This document shows positions 35,836-38,810 of a stretch of 38,810 nt of DNA, piece by piece; the first letter of the stretch is position 1; every line of letters starts with the position of its first letter. Origin of the DNA: an uncultured Bacteroidales bacterium. Its GTDB lineage: Bacteria > Bacteroidota > Bacteroidia > Bacteroidales > Bacteroidaceae. The notes under the pieces are model-generated. The model ran no database searches. It worked only from the letters and a program-made list of their open reading frames with translations, and was not told the origin of the DNA. The stretch spans positions 1-38,810 of the forward strand of contig CADCLN010000028.1 of the NCBI GenBank assembly GCA_902802265.1, read 5' to 3'. The position numbers were made by a program, and so were the translations under genes.

Positions 35836-38631
35836 ATGAAGAAATTATTACTTTCACTTGTAGCTGTTCTCGCGACTTCCACATCATTCGCATACGAAGT
35901 TGACGATTACCTCTACACAAAAGATGCAAAATTCAAAGTCATCAGCAATGATGGCATTGGTGCATTGAACACCTGGAATGGCGCAGATGACGTTGACGTT
36001 TGGTCTGTATATACAGGCGAAGATGCAACAGACAACTGCCTGAAAAGCCTTGATGGCGGTGAAGGGGCAACATTACTTTTTACAAATAAAGAACTTGCTT
36101 ATGGTTCTAAGTATGTCTTTACACTGAAAATCAAAGGCGTTGCAGTCACTACATCTTCCATTACAGCGGGAGCGCAGAACGAAATCAACGCTTTCGTTAC
36201 AACAACACCTTCTGCAGACGGTGTTATTGCAGGCACAGCAAACACTGACTATATTCAGGTAGCTTCTACTGCAAACATTCTTAATGATGAATGGACAGAA
36301 ATTTCATTCTCATACGAAAATGCCGACACCCTTTTTGCTGAAGATGCAACTCGTTACCTCAACATTACACTGGGACGTCTCACGACAGGAACAGTTATTG
36401 CTGATGCACAGATTTGCGAAGTAATCTCCGTGTTCGACACACGTATCACTGACCGCAAAATTGAGTTCATCAATAAAATCCTCTCTGACGAGAATTTCAG
36501 TGGCGGCGATTCAGAAGAAGTTGAACAATGGCTGGAAATGTATGCTGAAATGGTAGAGGAAGGTGCTACAGATGACATTTCTGAAATGGAAGGCTTTGTC
36601 GAAACACTCGATGATGCTTTGGCTGCTTTCATGGATGAATCATCAAGTGACCTTTCTGGTGAATTTCAGTTTATAGATATCTTCAGCATGGGTCGCTATA
36701 ACCGTGGTGGTATTAGTAATGCTCAAGTTATTGGTGGACTCAAATTTTATGGTGATAACTGGCTACACTCCTGGGGTAAAAATGCAGATGGCAAATATGA
36801 TGAAAGTTTAAGTACATATTATCTTGCAAAGCAGATTCAAGGTACTTATGAAAATAATGCAGGTGCTGTTGCACTTTACAACACCACTTTACCCGAAGGC
36901 AAGTATTATATTGCAGCTGAAATGAGAAACGCAAATTGTGACAAGAACTATAACTTAACATTTACACTTGAAAAGGCTGTAAAAGCTTTCGTCGGTTCAG
37001 ATACAATAGAGTTGGGCACCATTGTTGGCGAAGATTTCCAGAAATTCTATTATGTAGGTGAATATAAAGGCGGAGAAGCATTTGAAGGTGGTTTCTGGTG
37101 GGAAGGTACAACTGCCGGATCTACTTTCCAGATTCAGAATTTTGAAATCCGCTCAATAAATGAAGGAGGTGAATCAGTAGAAGAAAAGATTGAACGTCAG
37201 AAAATAGTAAATGATTTCCTCAATCAATGGAATGCTGCCACTTCTCAACGTAATGCTTTGCTCCAAAAGCAAGCTGATAAAGAAACTTATCCTTGGGAAC
37301 AAGATTCTATTCAGAACGCACTTAATACTTGGGATCCATACTATCAGAAAGTTCTCGCAGACGGTTGGGTAGATGCAGAAGGCAACGTAGCAGGCAAGTC
37401 TGTTGTATCAAACGATCAACTGATTGAATGGACAAAATACCAAGGTGTAGAACTCTTCAATGAAGAAGGTACACAATTGGAATTCCAGTTGGTTCGTAAT
37501 TTCCAGTGGGCAAACAACTTTGTTGCTGAACAGAATCAGCCAGTCGCTGACCTGAAAGCAAAGATTGCAGAAGCAAAGACCATCAAAGCTAATCCAGACT
37601 TTGCAAGTGGTGACTTTAGTGACTTCGATTCTATTTTGGAAGCAGCTGAAGAAATGATTGCAAACATCAGTGATGTAAATCAGGGAGAAGAATTCAAAGC
37701 AACAACACAAGCACTTGACGATGTAATCAAGGAATTCCTCGACGGTTTTGCATCCTACAAGTATCCATTAGCTTTGAACGTTATCAACGGTGATTTCCAA
37801 GACGTTTCTGGCAGATCAAAAAGTTCGGATGGTTATCGTACAAGAGGTGGACAGGTTGACGAATGGAACGGATGGACATACTATTCAAACGTTGGAGATG
37901 AATATTTCCGTATCAATGATGCTGGCACAAATGCAGACGGTGAATATATCTTTGAAGGTCACAACCGTGCAGGAATGTGGCGTGGTTGGTCTGGTAACCC
38001 ATGCGGTTCTGCAACACAGGAAATCACAGTTTCAAAGCCAGGTATGTATGTATTCAGATGTCAGGCATATTGCATTGGTGATGGTGACTCTAAGAAAATC
38101 CTTGCTGGTGTACGCAAAATCAACATTGAAACTGAAACTCAATACATCGAAGATGAAGAGGGCGAATGGGTTGAAGAAGAAGTTGAAATTTCTCGTGATA
38201 CCATTTATATGTCAGGCGTAAAACTCATCTTCGGTTCAACAGCTGCAGAAAAGCTCGATTCTCTTGAAATTTGGACACAAGGTGAAGGTGACAGCGGAAA
38301 CTACACTCCACAATGGTTTACAATGGAATACGACAAGAAGACTGCTGGCGAAGAAGTCATCAAGTTCGGTCTTGACGGATTTACAATACAAGAATATGCA
38401 AATGCAGGTATTTACCAATATGGTCCTAATGCTTACGGCATCGGCTCTGTAACAGTTAGCTACGGTGGTGCAACCGATAAATATCTTGAAGACAAGAAGA
38501 AGGCAGAAGAAGAAGCTACGAAAGTTACATTAGCAGATATCACAGACCTCATTGACAAATATCTTGACGGTGTAGCGGGTATCACAGTTGAAACCATCAC
38601 CAGTCTCATTGACAAATATCTTGCTCAATAA
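35836..38631 (+). CDS. Large acidic secreted multi-module protein, function unknown
   Basis: A 931-residue protein with a signal peptide (ending TSFAYE). I see no catalytic motif. The layout is beta-rich module (about 20-205, with FTNKELAYGSKYVFTLKIKG), acidic linker, second beta module (about 280-445, with LPEGKYYIAAEMRN and STFQIQNFEI), a helical stretch (about 450-640, with LKAKIAEAKTIK and ILEAAEEMIANI, resembling FIVAR-type three-helix spacers), a third carbohydrate-binding-like beta module (about 645-890, with INGDFQDVSG, VDEWNGWTYYS, SKPGMYVFRCQAYC) and a tail with two copies of LIDKYL. It is strongly acidic and A/T-richer than its neighbours. It has its own promoter and a long leader directly after the FAS1-SusCD operon. 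A glycan-binding or surface-layer-like role is inference only. Confidence 0.8.
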   Translation: MKKLLLSLVAVLATSTSFAYEVDDYLYTKDAKFKVISNDGIGALNTWNGADDVDVWSVYTGEDATDNCLKSLDGGEGATLLFTNKELAYGSKYVFTLKIKGVAVTTSSITAGAQNEINAFVTTTPSADGVIAGTANTDYIQVASTANILNDEWTEISFSYENADTLFAEDATRYLNITLGRLTTGTVIADAQICEVISVFDTRITDRKIEFINKILSDENFSGGDSEEVEQWLEMYAEMVEEGATDDISEMEGFVETLDDALAAFMDESSSDLSGEFQFIDIFSMGRYNRGGISNAQVIGGLKFYGDNWLHSWGKNADGKYDESLSTYYLAKQIQGTYENNAGAVALYNTTLPEGKYYIAAEMRNANCDKNYNLTFTLEKAVKAFVGSDTIELGTIVGEDFQKFYYVGEYKGGEAFEGGFWWEGTTAGSTFQIQNFEIRSINEGGESVEEKIERQKIVNDFLNQWNAATSQRNALLQKQADKETYPWEQDSIQNALNTWDPYYQKVLADGWVDAEGNVAGKSVVSNDQLIEWTKYQGVELFNEEGTQLEFQLVRNFQWANNFVAEQNQPVADLKAKIAEAKTIKANPDFASGDFSDFDSILEAAEEMIANISDVNQGEEFKATTQALDDVIKEFLDGFASYKYPLALNVINGDFQDVSGRSKSSDGYRTRGGQVDEWNGWTYYSNVGDEYFRINDAGTNADGEYIFEGHNRAGMWRGWSGNPCGSATQEITVSKPGMYVFRCQAYCIGDGDSKKILAGVRKINIETETQYIEDEEGEWVEEEVEISRDTIYMSGVKLIFGSTAAEKLDSLEIWTQGEGDSGNYTPQWFTMEYDKKTAGEEVIKFGLDGFTIQEYANAGIYQYGPNAYGIGSVTVSYGGATDKYLEDKKKAEEEATKVTLADITDLIDKYLDGVAGITVETITSLIDKYLAQ
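38548..38623 (+). repeat. Exact 19-bp direct repeat encoding the duplicated LIDKYL tail
   Basis: CTCATTGACAAATATCTTG occurs at 38548-38566 and again at 38605-38623, spaced 57 bp (19 codons). It encodes LIDKYL in VTLADITDLIDKYL and ITVETITSLIDKYL at the C terminus. The wider units are less alike at DNA level, so the exact core is either a recent duplication or under strong constraint. Confidence 0.9.
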
Positions 38632-38679
38632 AACAAATTAAAATAATTCAATTAACAACAATTCATTTATTATTAACCC

Positions 38680-38709
38680 TGTTTCCCGTCCGTCAAAAGA
38701 CGGGAAACA
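38680..38709 (+). other. 11-bp stem-loop between two secreted-protein genes
   Basis: TGTTTCCCGTC (38680-38690) pairs perfectly with 38699-38709 around an 8-nt loop. The bases after it are A-rich, not T-rich, so it is not a standard plus-strand terminator. It lies 23 bp before the next ATG and could be a terminator variant, an mRNA 3'-end stabiliser or a leader structure. Confidence 0.6.
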
Positions 38710-38731
38710 CAAAAAACAAATTAAAAACATT

Positions 38732-38810
38732 ATGAAAAAGATTTTTTCTACTCTCTTCGTCCTGTTCGCAGGAATGACAGCATTCGCTCAGACTCTTTCA
38801 GTTGATGACG
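38732..38810 (+). CDS. Secreted protein, N-terminal fragment (3' end outside window)
   Basis: Only 26 codons are present. They encode a signal peptide MKKIFSTLFVLFAGMTAFAQ with a likely cleavage after AFAQ and the first mature residues TLSVDD. The n-region MKKIFSTL is identical to that of the dockerin-like gene at 1-213. Its placement 100 bp after the 931-residue gene suggests a cluster of secreted proteins. No function can be given. Confidence 0.7.
   Translation, partial: MKKIFSTLFVLFAGMTAFAQTLSVDD

Overview
The window reads as chromosomal DNA from a member of the Bacteroidota, most likely Prevotella in the broad sense. The evidence is: SusC/SusD-type outer-membrane pairs, many lipoproteins with a lipobox followed by acidic residues, a GH97 enzyme, a dockerin-like calcium-loop motif in a secreted protein, almost no Shine-Dalgarno sequences, and repeated copies of the Bacteroidota -7 promoter element TAnnTTTG upstream of genes. 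No rRNA, tRNA, CRISPR array, insertion sequence or prophage gene was recognised. The species is inference.

Region 1 (1-17434) is mostly conserved housekeeping. On the minus strand lie the start of a secreted dockerin-like protein (incomplete), a GH97 glycosidase and nrnA, a nanoRNase/pAp phosphatase 9 bp upstream of the GH97 gene. On the plus strand follow a membrane-anchored coiled-coil protein, rpe, a small lipoprotein and a phosphohexomutase (glmM-like). A 16-bp-stem terminator separates these from a converging minus-strand operon: polyprenol-phosphate glycosyltransferase, pyrC (ATGA overlap), a membrane metallophosphoesterase and plsC. Then come mfd and a DUF4861-type secreted protein (minus) and mtaB, a tRNA methylthiotransferase (plus).

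Region 2 (17435-18169) is a 735-bp non-coding stretch. It holds a 22-bp-period repeat array with a perfect 24-bp inverted repeat, four 11-bp direct repeats, a GAGA-tetraloop hairpin followed by a U tract, and a TAnnTTTG promoter element.

Region 3 (18170-35550) is one apparent operon of seven plus-strand genes with gaps of only 15-43 bp: FAS1 lipoprotein, SusC, SusD, FAS1 lipoprotein, FAS1 lipoprotein, SusC, SusD. There is no glycoside hydrolase, lyase, protease, sulfatase, sigma factor, anti-sigma factor or hybrid sensor in it. Two TonB-dependent importer complexes with three fasciclin-domain surface lipoproteins form a receptor system whose ligand cannot be told from the sequence. The second SusD carries four tandem 7-bp repeats in its signal-peptide codons, a possible phase-variation switch. 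This operon is the best candidate in the window for an undescribed system.

Region 4 (35551-38810) holds an independently promoted 931-residue acidic secreted protein with several beta-rich modules, a helical middle and a duplicated C-terminal helix motif resembling half of a dockerin, then the start of another secreted protein whose signal peptide resembles that of the first gene in the window.
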